Shown: piece by piece, positions 15,543-24,029 of the stretch
Layout: the number at the start of each line of letters is the position of its first letter
How positions within the stretch are numbered: the first letter of the stretch is position 1
Assembly: GCF_900111175.1 (NCBI RefSeq)
Contig: NZ_FOGI01000011.1
Location: 136,891-200,890, forward strand
Direction: 5' to 3'
DNA from: Actinokineospora terrae
GTDB lineage: Bacteria; Actinomycetota; Actinomycetes; Mycobacteriales; Pseudonocardiaceae
DNA length: 64,000 nt
The notes under the pieces: model-generated
Told to the model about the DNA's origin: nothing
Seen by the model: the letters and a program-made list of their open reading frames with translations, nothing else
Database searches by the model: none
Translations under genes and position numbers: made by a program

Positions 15543-17063
15543 TCACTCGTGCTCGTGCAGGTGCGTCCTGACGTGGTTGTCCAGCGCGGCCCGGATCGCC
15601 TTGTACGACTTGGGCTCCGCGGTGGCGGCCACTCGAGCGGTAGGACCGTTCGGGCCCGCGAACGGCTTGCCCGGGGTGTAGAGCCACACCTTCAGCAGTT
15701 GCCGGACAGGCCTACCGGGCGCGATCCGCTCGGCCAGTGCGGTGAAGTCCTCGATCCGGCCGGTGCCGCCCTTCTTGGTGGCCTGCCAGGTCTTGAGGAT
15801 CTGGAAGAACTTCTCGTCGCCGACCTGCGAGCGCAGCGCGTGCACGGCGGCGGCACCCCGGTCGTAGACCGCGGCGTCGAACTGCCGGTCCGCGCCCGGG
15901 TCACCGGGCAGGACCTGCCAGAACGGGTCGTCGGCTGGCTTGGAGTCGTAGACGTACTGCGCCAGCTCCGCCGCCGTGCCCTCGCCGACGTGCTCCGACC
16001 ACAGGTACTGCGCGTAGGTCGCGAAGCCCTCGTTGAGCCAGATGTCGCTCCAGCGGCCCACCGCGACGCTGTCGCCGAACCACTGGTGGGCGTTCTCGTG
16101 CGCGACCAGCGAGGCGTTCGAGCCCGCGATGAACCCGCGCGCCCCGTACACCGGCCTGGTCTGGTTCTCCAGCGCGAACCCGATCGCGGTGGTCACCACG
16201 CCGCCCTGCGCCTCGAACGGGTAGGGCCCGAACTGGGTGGCCAGGAACTCGTTGATCTCCGGGGTGCGCTCGACGCTGGCCTTCGCCGCGCCGAGTGAGT
16301 CGCCCAGGTCGGCGCCGTAGGCGGTCACGAACGGCTTGCCGTCCGGCGTGGTCTGCCGGTTGACCTCGAACTTGCCGACCTCCAGCGAGGTCAGGTAGGT
16401 GGCCTGCGGCTGGGTGCTGCGCCACCACCAGCGGGTCCAGCCGGTGCGGTTCTTGGTGGTGCGCACCAGGGTGCCGTTGGACAGCGCGACGACGCTGTCG
16501 GGCACCTCGACCGACACGTCGAAGGTGGCCTTGTCGGTGGGGTGGTCGTTGGACGGGTACCACCAGGACGCGATCTCCGGCTCGTTCACCGCGAGCGCGC
16601 CGTCGGCGGTCTTCACCCAGGAGGTGAACCCGTTGATCTTCACGGTGGACGGCCGGTCGTTGTAGGCGACGACCACGGTGACCGGGGCGCCCTTGGCCAG
16701 CGGCCGCGCCGGGGTGACCACCAGCTCGCCGTCACCGGCGGCGTTGGCCGAGAAGGTCGCCGCCACGTTGTTCACCAGCACCGACGAGACCCGCAGTCCG
16801 AAATCCAGGTTGAATCTGGACAATTCCTGCGTGGTGGTCGCGGTGATGGTGGTGGTACCGGACAGGACATCCGTCGTGGGCTGGTAGGTCAGTCGGATGT
16901 CGTAGTGCGAAACGTCATATCCGCCGTTTCCGGCATTCGGGTAGTACGGGTCGCCGACGCTCGGCGCACCCGGGCCGGGTGCGGCCGCTGCGACGCTGGT
17001 CAGCAGGGTTGCGGCGACGGCAGCGAGCGCTGCGGTGGATGTTCCGCGAACAGTTCTGCGCAT
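15543..17063 (-). CDS. Secreted M1-family metallo-aminopeptidase
   Basis: 506 aa from ATG 17063, with GAGGGAGG a few bases upstream. Signal peptide (about 1-28), N-terminal beta-saddle domain, catalytic domain with H322-E323-N-A-H326 and E345 (WLNEGFATY), and the substrate-anchoring motif reading FALEN in place of GxMEN. It removes single N-terminal residues from peptides outside the cell, complementing the neighbouring endoproteases. At about 500 aa it is one of the short M1 enzymes without the large C-terminal helical domain. Convergent with the M4 gene. Confidence 0.9.
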   Translation of the reverse strand: MRRTVRGTSTAALAAVAATLLTSVAAAAPGPGAPSVGDPYYPNAGNGGYDVSHYDIRLTYQPTTDVLSGTTTITATTTQELSRFNLDFGLRVSSVLVNNVAATFSANAAGDGELVVTPARPLAKGAPVTVVVAYNDRPSTVKINGFTSWVKTADGALAVNEPEIASWWYPSNDHPTDKATFDVSVEVPDSVVALSNGTLVRTTKNRTGWTRWWWRSTQPQATYLTSLEVGKFEVNRQTTPDGKPFVTAYGADLGDSLGAAKASVERTPEINEFLATQFGPYPFEAQGGVVTTAIGFALENQTRPVYGARGFIAGSNASLVAHENAHQWFGDSVAVGRWSDIWLNEGFATYAQYLWSEHVGEGTAAELAQYVYDSKPADDPFWQVLPGDPGADRQFDAAVYDRGAAAVHALRSQVGDEKFFQILKTWQATKKGGTGRIEDFTALAERIAPGRPVRQLLKVWLYTPGKPFAGPNGPTARVAATAEPKSYKAIRAALDNHVRTHLHEHE

Positions 17064-17230
17064 GATTCCCTCCCTCGTGGGCGCCGCCGAAGGTAGTGCT
17101 TTCCGGGCCGTCGACATACAGCCGAAAGTGGGCTCCTACAAACTGGGAATCATTTATTTCACCACTGCAAGCGATAGCGACGAACGACGTGGGCCATTGC
17201 GGCTAACCCGTCGTGTGCCATGCTGGCGGC

Positions 17231-17662
17231 GTGCTCAGCGACGACCTGGTCCGACTGCGGCAGGCCCGCGACCGGATGGACCGCGACTACGCGCAGCCGC
17301 TGGACGTGGCCGCGCTGGCCAAGGGGGCGCTCATGTCCTCCGGCCACTTCTCCCGCAGCTTCCGCGCCGCCTACGGCGAGTCACCGCACAGCTACCTGAT
17401 GACGCGGCGCGTCGAGCGGGCCAAGGCCCTGCTGCGCCGGGGCGACCTGAGCGTCACCGAGGTGTGCTTCGCGGTCGGCTGCTCGTCGCTGGGCTCGTTC
17501 AGCTCCCGGTTCACCGAGCTGGTCGGCGAGACCCCCAGCGCGTACCGGGCGCGCTCGCACGACGACGCGGTGGGCATCCCCGCCTGCTACGCCAAGCGCT
17601 TCACCAGGCCGGTCCGCCACCCGGTCACGAATGGAGAAGCGACCGGGCCGGGGCCGAAGTAG
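17231..17662 (+). CDS. AraC-family transcriptional regulator
   Basis: About 143 aa, with both helix-turn-helix units of the AraC DNA-binding domain (about 18-105: DVAALAKGALMSSGHFSRSF and SVTEVCFAVGCSSLGSFSSR). There is no separate ligand-binding domain. GTG 17231 (VLSDDLVRL) is preferred over GTG 17213 because family proteins start there. It lies 10 bases upstream of a VOC gene, a common actinobacterial pairing in which the regulator controls or senses through the VOC protein. Confidence 0.82.
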   Translation: MLSDDLVRLRQARDRMDRDYAQPLDVAALAKGALMSSGHFSRSFRAAYGESPHSYLMTRRVERAKALLRRGDLSVTEVCFAVGCSSLGSFSSRFTELVGETPSAYRARSHDDAVGIPACYAKRFTRPVRHPVTNGEATGPGPK

Positions 17663-17672
17663 CGTCGTCCAC

Positions 17673-18089
17673 ATGGCACTGACGATCTCGCACACCTTCA
17701 TCGCCGTCCACGACCACGACGCGGCGCTGGCCTTCTACCGCGACGCCCTCGGGCTCGAGGTCAGCAAGGACGTCTCCTACGAGGGCATGCGGTGGGTGTC
17801 GCTGCGCCCGCAGGCCCAGCCCGAGCTCGAGATCGTGCTCGAGCCGCCCGCCGCGGACCCGAACACCTCCGCCGCCGACCGCGCCGTCCTCACCGACCTG
17901 CTCGCCAAGGGCCTGCTGCGCGGGGTCATCTTCGCGACCGACGACTGCGACGCGACCTACGAGCGGGTCGCGGCCAGCGGCGCCGAGGTCGTGCAGGAGC
18001 CGATGGACCAGCACTACGGCGTTCGGGACTGCGCGTTCCGGGACCCTTCTGGCAACCTGATCAGGTTCACCCAGGCCAAGCAGGCGTAA
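17673..18089 (+). CDS. VOC-family (glyoxalase/dioxygenase-fold) protein
   Basis: 138 aa with two beta-alpha-beta-beta-beta modules: HTFIAVHDHDAALAFYRDAL at the N terminus and YGVRDCAFRDPSGNLIRF near the C terminus. It could bind a metal or an antibiotic-like ligand. Co-transcribed with the AraC gene just upstream. Confidence 0.85.
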   Translation: MALTISHTFIAVHDHDAALAFYRDALGLEVSKDVSYEGMRWVSLRPQAQPELEIVLEPPAADPNTSAADRAVLTDLLAKGLLRGVIFATDDCDATYERVAASGAEVVQEPMDQHYGVRDCAFRDPSGNLIRFTQAKQA

Positions 18090-18156
18090 CACCCGGTAGG
18101 CAGGGGCCGACATCCTGTTGGCGCCGCTCGGGACCGGGGCGGCGCGGAGGGGGTTG

Positions 18157-19437
18157 GTGCGGTCAATGCCGGGCAAGTCCCGCGCCGTGCTCATCGGCAC
18201 GTCGACCTACAGCGACGCCGACCTGCCCGACATCCCGCAGGTCGGCCCCGGCCTGGCCGAACTGGGCCGGTTGTTCACCGCGCTCGGGCTGGTGCAGGGC
18301 TGCGACCTGCTGCTCGACCAGCCCAGCGTGCCCGAGCTCGGCCGCGGCCTGACCGCGGCGATGGACCTGGCCGAGGACCTGCTGCTGGTCTACTACATCG
18401 GCCACGGCCTGGTCGGCCGCTCGCACGAGCTGTACCTGGGCATGCGCGACTCGGTGCCCGCGCACCCGGACTTCGGGTCGCTGTCGTACAACTCGCTGCG
18501 CGAGCGGGTGCTGGACAGCCCGGCCGCCACGAAGATCGTCATCCTGGACTGCTGCTTCTCCGGCCGCGCGCTCGGCTCGGCGCTGTCCTCCCAGGTCGAC
18601 GAGCTCATCATCGACGGCACCTACCTGTTGACCTCGTCACCGCGCGACAGGGTGTCTCTTGTGCTGCCTGGTGAGGAGCACACTGCCTTCACCGGCCGCC
18701 TCTTGCGCCTGCTCTCCACCGGCATCCCCGGCCGCGGCGACCACGTGACCATTGACGACGTGTACCACGAACTCCTGCGGGTCATGACCGCCAGCGGTCT
18801 ACCCCGCCCCCAGAAACGCGCCACCCGCGCCGCCGACCAGTTCCGCATCCCCAACCGGGCCGCCGTTGTCTCTCCTGAGGACCTGCGCGCCCAGGTCGAG
18901 GCTGTTGTCGACGTGGCCCGCGCCTCCGGCTGGCCTACCGCGGTCGATGACCTCACCGGCCTGCTCAACCGCCAACTCGACTCCCTCCCGACCGACCACC
19001 CGGACGTCCTGCGCACCCAGTCCCACGTGCTGTTCGCGCTCGCTGCCGGTGGTGCCGCCGCTGAGTCCGCCGGTCGGTTGGCCGAGGTGCACGCCGCCCA
19101 GGTCGGTGTGCACGGACAGGACCACGTCGACCCGCTGCGCACTCAGCACTATCTCGCCATCTGCGTCGGCGAGAGCGAAGGGCCTCTTGCGGCTATCCCG
19201 CTGCTGAGACTGCTGACTCCCGCGCAGCGCCGCGTGCTCGGGTACGAACACGAGGACACTCTTCGCGCCCACCACACGTTGGCCAGGTATCTCTACCGGT
19301 CAGGAGCGGTGGAAGAGGCACAGGTGCTGCTGGAGGAGGTGCTCGTGATCCGCGAACGAGCCCTGGCGGCCGACGACCCGGTGCTGCTGCGGAGCAGGCG
19401 CGACCTGGAGCTGGTGCGGGGGTGGTCCGGTGGTTGA
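18157..19437 (+). CDS. Caspase-family (C14) protease with C-terminal TPR-like region
   Basis: 426 aa from GTG 18157, with GGAGG 6 bases upstream. The caspase domain (8-240) begins SRAVLIGTSTYSD and has catalytic His H83 (YYIGHGL) and Cys C133 (LDCCFSG). The rest is helical, with TPR-like repeats ending in VLIRERALAADDPVLLRSRR. Bacterial caspases cleave after specific residues and serve as effectors in programmed-death or defence systems. Its 3' end overlaps the Clp-N gene by 8 bases, so the two are probably translationally coupled; a third gene follows with a TGATG overlap. Confidence 0.82.
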   Translation: MRSMPGKSRAVLIGTSTYSDADLPDIPQVGPGLAELGRLFTALGLVQGCDLLLDQPSVPELGRGLTAAMDLAEDLLLVYYIGHGLVGRSHELYLGMRDSVPAHPDFGSLSYNSLRERVLDSPAATKIVILDCCFSGRALGSALSSQVDELIIDGTYLLTSSPRDRVSLVLPGEEHTAFTGRLLRLLSTGIPGRGDHVTIDDVYHELLRVMTASGLPRPQKRATRAADQFRIPNRAAVVSPEDLRAQVEAVVDVARASGWPTAVDDLTGLLNRQLDSLPTDHPDVLRTQSHVLFALAAGGAAAESAGRLAEVHAAQVGVHGQDHVDPLRTQHYLAICVGESEGPLAAIPLLRLLTPAQRRVLGYEHEDTLRAHHTLARYLYRSGAVEEAQVLLEEVLVIRERALAADDPVLLRSRRDLELVRGWSGG

Positions 19438-20569
19438 GGGGTTCGAGGGGTTCACCGCGGACGCCCAGCGGGTCATCGCCCTCGCGGAGGCTGAGGCCGG
19501 GCGGTCGCACCACGACTACCTCGGGTCCGTCCACCTGCTGCTCGGCCTCGCCCGGGGGCCGGGCCACGCGTCGCGCGTGCTGGTGGGGGAGAAGCTCGGG
19601 CCGGACGTGCTGCGCGCGCGGGCCGAGTCCCACGTCCGCCGCGGGGTGTCGACCGGCCGGGCACCGCTGCGGGTGGCGGCCGAGGTGCGCCGGGTGGTGG
19701 AACACGCTCGGGAAGAGGCCGCCGAGCTGGGCCGCCCGTTGGTCGACACCGAGCACCTCTTGCTCGGCCTGCTCAGCGAACCCAACTGCGTCGCCGCCCA
19801 GATGCTGCACAGCCTGGGCGCGGACCGCTTCGACCTGCGCCAACGGGTCATGGCAGCGCTAACTCCGACCCCCCGCCCTACCGGCAACCGGCCGGTCGAC
19901 CGCTACACCGAGGCCGTACCTCCCGCGCCGGCTCTTGGCCGTGACGCCGAGATCGACCAGGTCGTGAGGATCCTGGGCCACCGCACCGGCGGCGTCGTCC
20001 TCCACGGACCAGCGGGCATCGGCAAGTCCGCGGTCGTGCGCGGGGTCGTCCACCGGATCAGCACCGGCAAGGTGGTCCGCGCCCTCGCCAACCGCCCGGT
20101 CCGCGTCCTGCGCGCCTCGCTGGTGACCGATGTCCGTGAACTGGTGGAAGAGCTCCTCCAGCTGCACTGCGTGCTCTGGGTCCCCGTGCCATCCCCGCAG
20201 GCTTCGGCGGTCTTGACCCTTGCCAAGCAGCTCGGCGTGAGGGTCATCGTCACTACCGACGACCTGTTGAAGCTCCCCGAGGACAGTCCCCGCGAGACCG
20301 TCGAACTCGCGCCCTTGACCGTCGACGCCACCGTCCAGGTCCTCGCCACCCTCCGCCCAGACCTCCAAACCCACTACGCCATCACCATCACCGACGACGC
20401 CTTGGTGGCCGCAGCAGAATCCGCCCCCACCCCCCTCCCCGGCGCCGCCATAGATCTCCTGGAGCACCTCTGCTCCCGCGCCACAGACTCGGTCCTTACC
20501 GCCGACCACGTCCGCCCCACCCGAACCGCACCCACTGACTTCGACACCGACATGTGGTCCCTCGGGTGA
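19430..20569 (+). CDS. Double Clp N-domain protein with degenerate AAA domain
   Basis: 379 aa from GTG 19430. Residues 5-143 contain two Clp-N repeats as in ClpC (FTADAQRVIALAEAEA, then VRRVVEHAREEAAELG and TEHLLLGLL), which in Clp chaperones bind adaptors or substrates. Residues 165-365 match the first AAA domain of ClpC: P-loop GPAGIGKS (K199) and late ITDDALVAAAE and LPGAAIDLLEHL. However, the Walker B segment that reads ILFIDEIH in ClpC is HCVLWVPVPS here, and no second AAA domain follows. It should bind but not turn over ATP like a chaperone, suggesting a sensor or adaptor for the coupled caspase. Confidence 0.78.
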   Translation: MVEGFEGFTADAQRVIALAEAEAGRSHHDYLGSVHLLLGLARGPGHASRVLVGEKLGPDVLRARAESHVRRGVSTGRAPLRVAAEVRRVVEHAREEAAELGRPLVDTEHLLLGLLSEPNCVAAQMLHSLGADRFDLRQRVMAALTPTPRPTGNRPVDRYTEAVPPAPALGRDAEIDQVVRILGHRTGGVVLHGPAGIGKSAVVRGVVHRISTGKVVRALANRPVRVLRASLVTDVRELVEELLQLHCVLWVPVPSPQASAVLTLAKQLGVRVIVTTDDLLKLPEDSPRETVELAPLTVDATVQVLATLRPDLQTHYAITITDDALVAAAESAPTPLPGAAIDLLEHLCSRATDSVLTADHVRPTRTAPTDFDTDMWSLG

Positions 20570-21117
20570 TGGTCGACCAACTTCTGTTCGGCTGGCGTCC
20601 AGGGCAGGGGTACGACGTCGTCGCGGCCTCGATCAGCGACCCTCAGACCTGGGTTGACAGGTTGCGCCCACACGTCCGCTTATACGGGTTCGAGCACATA
20701 CCGCCACCGGCTGACGCCCTGTCCTACCTGGTCTTCCCCGACCACACAGCCGCCGTGGTGCGTCGGTTCAACGACGGCCCCACGGTCGGTCTCGGCACTA
20801 CGCACGCCCTAGTGGGACAGCAGTCCGATCTCACCCCGGAGACCGCGCTCGGCCTGGCCAACTGGGCCGGCTGGCTCCAGGCAGACCCTCTTACCCCAGC
20901 AACCCTGCCCGACGGCGTGGTGGCGCCGGCCCAAGAGGCGATCCGCCGAGTCCAACCCAGGTTGGCCGCGCTCACCAGGACAACGCCCATCACCATCGTC
21001 GGCTGCCCCGAGGACGACAAGATCCCGCTCCTCTGGTGCCTGCGCCCACGCTCGTTCACGACCCACCACCACACCCCCGAGGCCGGGGTGGACGTCGTCT
21101 TCCTCCCCGAAGGCTGA
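20569..21117 (+). CDS. GAP1-N-like (GTPase-associated protein) domain protein
   Basis: 182 aa; ATG 20569 shares its A with the TGA of the Clp-N gene (TGATG). The start VDQLLFGWRPGQGYDVVAAS resembles the N-terminal domain of GTPase-associated proteins of actinobacterial conflict systems, which typically begin QL-x-W-x-x-G-x-G-[YF]. The rest has no recognised motif. The tight coupling makes it the third part of the caspase module, perhaps an adaptor or target. The family call is from memory of the motif and is tentative. Confidence 0.5.
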   Translation: MVDQLLFGWRPGQGYDVVAASISDPQTWVDRLRPHVRLYGFEHIPPPADALSYLVFPDHTAAVVRRFNDGPTVGLGTTHALVGQQSDLTPETALGLANWAGWLQADPLTPATLPDGVVAPAQEAIRRVQPRLAALTRTTPITIVGCPEDDKIPLLWCLRPRSFTTHHHTPEAGVDVVFLPEG

Positions 21118-21230
21118 CGTTCGCGCTGGTCAGGGCGAATTCATCGCCCGACCGATGAGTTTCTGCGCCCGGTCCCGTTACACGGGTACAAGGATGGCCA
21201 CCGAGGCCCCCGACCCGAGGAGACACAGCA

Positions 21231-21647
21231 ATGGACTGGCAGCTTCAGGTAGTCGTCGTTCCGGTTTCCGATGTGGACCGCGCGAAGGAGTTCTACGCGG
21301 ACAAGCTCGGGTTCCGGGTGGACAACGACTTCCGCGCGGGCGAGCACTTCCGGGTGGTCCAGGTGACCCCGCCCGGCAGCGCCTGCTCGATCACCTTCGG
21401 CAAGGGCATGGGCGACGGCGAGCCGGGCAGCGTGAAGGGCTGCCACCTGGTCGTCACCGACATCGTGGCCGCCGGGAAGCAGCTCGACGCCGCCGGGGTC
21501 GAGCACTCCGGGCCGCAGCACTTCGTGGACGGCGTGATGACCCCCGGCCCCGACCCGGAGAACCGCGACTACGGCTCGTTCATCTTCTTCGCCGACCCGG
21601 ACGGCAACGCGTGGGCGGTGCAGCAGGTCGTCACCCCGGCCAGGTGA
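21231..21647 (+). CDS. VOC-family glyoxalase-like protein
   Basis: 138 aa with GAGGAG about 7 bases before ATG 21231. The N-terminal VPVSDVDRAKEFYADKLGF and C-terminal FIFFADPDGNAWAVQQV are the usual VOC signatures. Three bases separate it from the sigma-factor gene, so they form an operon; pairs of VOC protein and SnoaL-tailed sigma factor are common in actinobacteria. Confidence 0.87.
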   Translation: MDWQLQVVVVPVSDVDRAKEFYADKLGFRVDNDFRAGEHFRVVQVTPPGSACSITFGKGMGDGEPGSVKGCHLVVTDIVAAGKQLDAAGVEHSGPQHFVDGVMTPGPDPENRDYGSFIFFADPDGNAWAVQQVVTPAR

Positions 21648-21650
21648 GCG

Positions 21651-22550
21651 GTGACCGACTTCGAGCAGTACCGGCGTGAGCTGCACGTCCACTGCTACCG
21701 CATGCTCGCCTCGTACGAGCAGGCCGAGGACGCCGTGCAGGAGACCTTCCTGAAGGCGTGGCGCGGCCGGGAGGGCTTCGACGGCGGCAACACCAGGGCG
21801 TGGCTCTACAAGATCGCGACCAACGTGTGCGTCGACCAGGCCCGCTCGGCCACGGCGCGCACCGAGGTGGCGTGGCTGACCCCGTACCCCGACCGGGAGC
21901 TCGACGAGGTCGCGCCGACCGCGCAGGAGCCGCACGTGGTGGCGGTCGCCAGGGAGACCATCGAGTTGGCCTTCCTGGCGGCCCTGCAGGTCCTGCCCGG
22001 CCGCCAGCGGGCCGCGCTGCTGGCCAGGGAGGTGCTGGGGATGCCCGCCGCGGAGATCGCCGACTTGCTCGGGGTGAGCGTCGCGGCGGCCAACAGTGCC
22101 CTGCAGCGGGCCCGCGCGACCCTGCGCGACCACCTGCCTGCCCGGCGCGACGAGTGGGCGGCGCGGGAGCCGACAGTGGCCGAGCGGGACCTGCTCGCCC
22201 GGTTCATCGACGCCCACGAGCGGTGCGACGCCCCCGCGGCGCTGGCCGTGGCCGCCGAGGACATCCGGGTCACCATGCCGCCCAACCCGCTGCGCTTCGA
22301 CGGCCGCGACGCCATCGCGGGCCTGCTGGAGCGCGCCTTCGGCCCCGACCGCGACGGCGACTGGCGGCTGCTGCCGACCACCGCCAACCGGATGCCCGCC
22401 GCCGCGAGCTACCTGCGCAGGCCGGGTGACACCGAGTTCCGGGCGTTCAAGCTCGACGTCCTGCGGGTCGAGGCCGGGCTGATCACCGAGATCACCACCT
22501 TCGGGTACGCCCTGTTCGACCACTTCGGACTGCCGATGCGGCTGCCGTGA
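21651..22550 (+). CDS. ECF sigma factor of the SigG/SigJ type with SnoaL-like C-terminal domain
   Basis: 299 aa. Sigma region 2 (about 5-70: YRRELHVHCYRMLASYEQAEDAVQETFLKAWR), region 4 (about 110-160: QVLPGRQRAALLAREVLGMPAAEIADLLGVS, shown in parts) and a C-terminal SnoaL/NTF2-like domain (about 180-299) that in this group regulates the sigma factor in place of a separate anti-sigma. No anti-sigma gene is adjacent. Expressed with the VOC gene upstream. Confidence 0.85.
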   Translation: MTDFEQYRRELHVHCYRMLASYEQAEDAVQETFLKAWRGREGFDGGNTRAWLYKIATNVCVDQARSATARTEVAWLTPYPDRELDEVAPTAQEPHVVAVARETIELAFLAALQVLPGRQRAALLAREVLGMPAAEIADLLGVSVAAANSALQRARATLRDHLPARRDEWAAREPTVAERDLLARFIDAHERCDAPAALAVAAEDIRVTMPPNPLRFDGRDAIAGLLERAFGPDRDGDWRLLPTTANRMPAAASYLRRPGDTEFRAFKLDVLRVEAGLITEITTFGYALFDHFGLPMRLP

Positions 22551-22615
22551 GGTGCACAGGGTCCACATAGGTCGGCCACAACGGGGGCAAAGCGTCCGGG
22601 CCGATCGTTGTGGGC

Positions 22616-23419
22616 ATGGAGACGGTGCTGGCCCCGGTGGGCGGACGGACGGACAACGGTGACCCGGTCGTGCTCGACGTGGTCATCCCGGTCTACAACG
22701 AGGAGCGGGACCTGGAGCCCTGCGTGCGGACGGTGCGCGCGTACCTGGCGGTGTCGGTGCCCTACCGGTTCCGGATCACCATCGCCGACAACGCGAGCAC
22801 CGACAGCACGCCGCTGGTCGCGCGCGGGCTGGCGGAGCGGTTCCCCGAGGTCGCGGTGCTGAGCATGGCCGAGAAGGGCCGGGGGCGGGCGCTCAAGGCG
22901 GCGTGGCTGGCGTCCGACGCGGCGGTGGTCGCGTACATGGACGTCGACCTGTCGACCGACCTGGCCGCGCTGGGGGCGCTGGTGGCGCCGCTGCTGTCCG
23001 GGCACTCGGACGTGGCCATCGGGTCGCGGCTGGCCAGGGGCGCGCGGGTGGTGCGCGGCGCGAAGCGGGAGTTCATCTCGCGGTCGTACAACCTGATCCT
23101 GCGCGCGGTGCTCGGGGCCAGGTTCTCCGACGCCCAGTGCGGCTTCAAGGCGTTGCGCGCCGACGCGGCCCGCTCGCTGCTCCCGCACGTGGAGGACACC
23201 GGCTGGTTCTTCGACACCGAACTGCTGGTGCTGGCCCAGCGCGGCGGCATGCGCACCTACGAGGTCCCGGTCGACTGGATCGACGACCCGAACTCGTCGG
23301 TGCACATCGTGGCGACGGCGGCCGCCGACCTGCGCGGCGTCGCCCGCCTGTGGCGCTCCCGGTCCCGCAAGGCCGGCCGCGCCCTCAGGTACGCCCGCGT
23401 CGCGGCTCCGGCGTGGTGA
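22616..23419 (+). CDS. Family 2 glycosyltransferase (dolichyl/polyprenyl-phosphate sugar synthase-like)
   Basis: About 267 aa. GT-A fold: DVVIPVYNEERDL at the N terminus, the Asn/Asp pair in IADNASTDST, DxD-type motif AYMDVDLSTD, and the acceptor-loop segment RSYNLILRAVLGARFSDAQCGFKA, split here for length. It would move a sugar from a nucleotide donor to a lipid carrier. No membrane segments at the C terminus. ATG 22616 is preferred over GTG 22610. Its 3' end overlaps the convergent cyclase-like gene by 35 bases. Confidence 0.85.
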   Translation: METVLAPVGGRTDNGDPVVLDVVIPVYNEERDLEPCVRTVRAYLAVSVPYRFRITIADNASTDSTPLVARGLAERFPEVAVLSMAEKGRGRALKAAWLASDAAVVAYMDVDLSTDLAALGALVAPLLSGHSDVAIGSRLARGARVVRGAKREFISRSYNLILRAVLGARFSDAQCGFKALRADAARSLLPHVEDTGWFFDTELLVLAQRGGMRTYEVPVDWIDDPNSSVHIVATAAADLRGVARLWRSRSRKAGRALRYARVAAPAW

Positions 23420-24014
23420 ACCCGTGCGTGAGCAGCTCCCCGGTCGGCACCGGGACCCGGAGGTAGGCGGTCTGGGCGAAGGACTTGACCCGCACCGGAA
23501 CCGGGACGTAGAGCCCAGGGTCGTCGTTCGCGTACCCCGACAAGACAGCGTCCACGTACGCCCGCTCCGACACGACGGCAGCGACCTTGGTGCCTGGCCC
23601 CGACCGCTCCAACAACGCACGCACGGGCCCGGCATCGAGTAACCGGTGCGCCTGCACGCGGGCCATACCGCTACCTGCCGTGATGGACCTACCTCCGGTG
23701 AGCGGTCCTATATGGATGGTCGCCCGCATCCGCACCCCGTCGCTCAGCACCTCTTGCAACGCAGGCAGAAACGGGTTCAACAGCCGCGGTAGCAGCCCTG
23801 ACCGCAGCCCTAACACCCACCCGTCCCCCGTGCTCACGCTCAACGAGGCCCGCCCCCACTCGGCCCCCAACCCACAAACCTCCAACGCCCGCACCAAAAC
23901 CCGCGGCACCAACCCCGTCAACGCCGCCTGCTCACGCCCCAGCCGCCCCGCGAAGTCCTTGACATCCACCACCAAAATAGCCCGATACGGCGGCAACTCC
24001 ACCCCACCACCCAC
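23385..24014 (-). CDS. Class III nucleotidyl-cyclase-like domain protein
   Basis: 209 aa from GTG 24014 (GAGAGGAG 7 bases upstream). It begins YRAILVVDVKDFAGR, with the first metal Asp, and has STGDGWVLGL for the second; IHIGPLTGG and ARVQAHRLLDAGPVRALL follow the pattern of actinobacterial cyclase-homology proteins often associated with NTPase-based conflict or signalling systems. Whether it makes a cyclic nucleotide is unclear, as the base-recognition residues cannot be assigned. Monocistronic. Confidence 0.65.
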   Translation of the reverse strand: MGGGVELPPYRAILVVDVKDFAGRLGREQAALTGLVPRVLVRALEVCGLGAEWGRASLSVSTGDGWVLGLRSGLLPRLLNPFLPALQEVLSDGVRMRATIHIGPLTGGRSITAGSGMARVQAHRLLDAGPVRALLERSGPGTKVAAVVSERAYVDAVLSGYANDDPGLYVPVPVRVKSFAQTAYLRVPVPTGELLTHGFTTPEPRRGRT

Positions 24015-24029
24015 TGTCGACTCCTCTCA

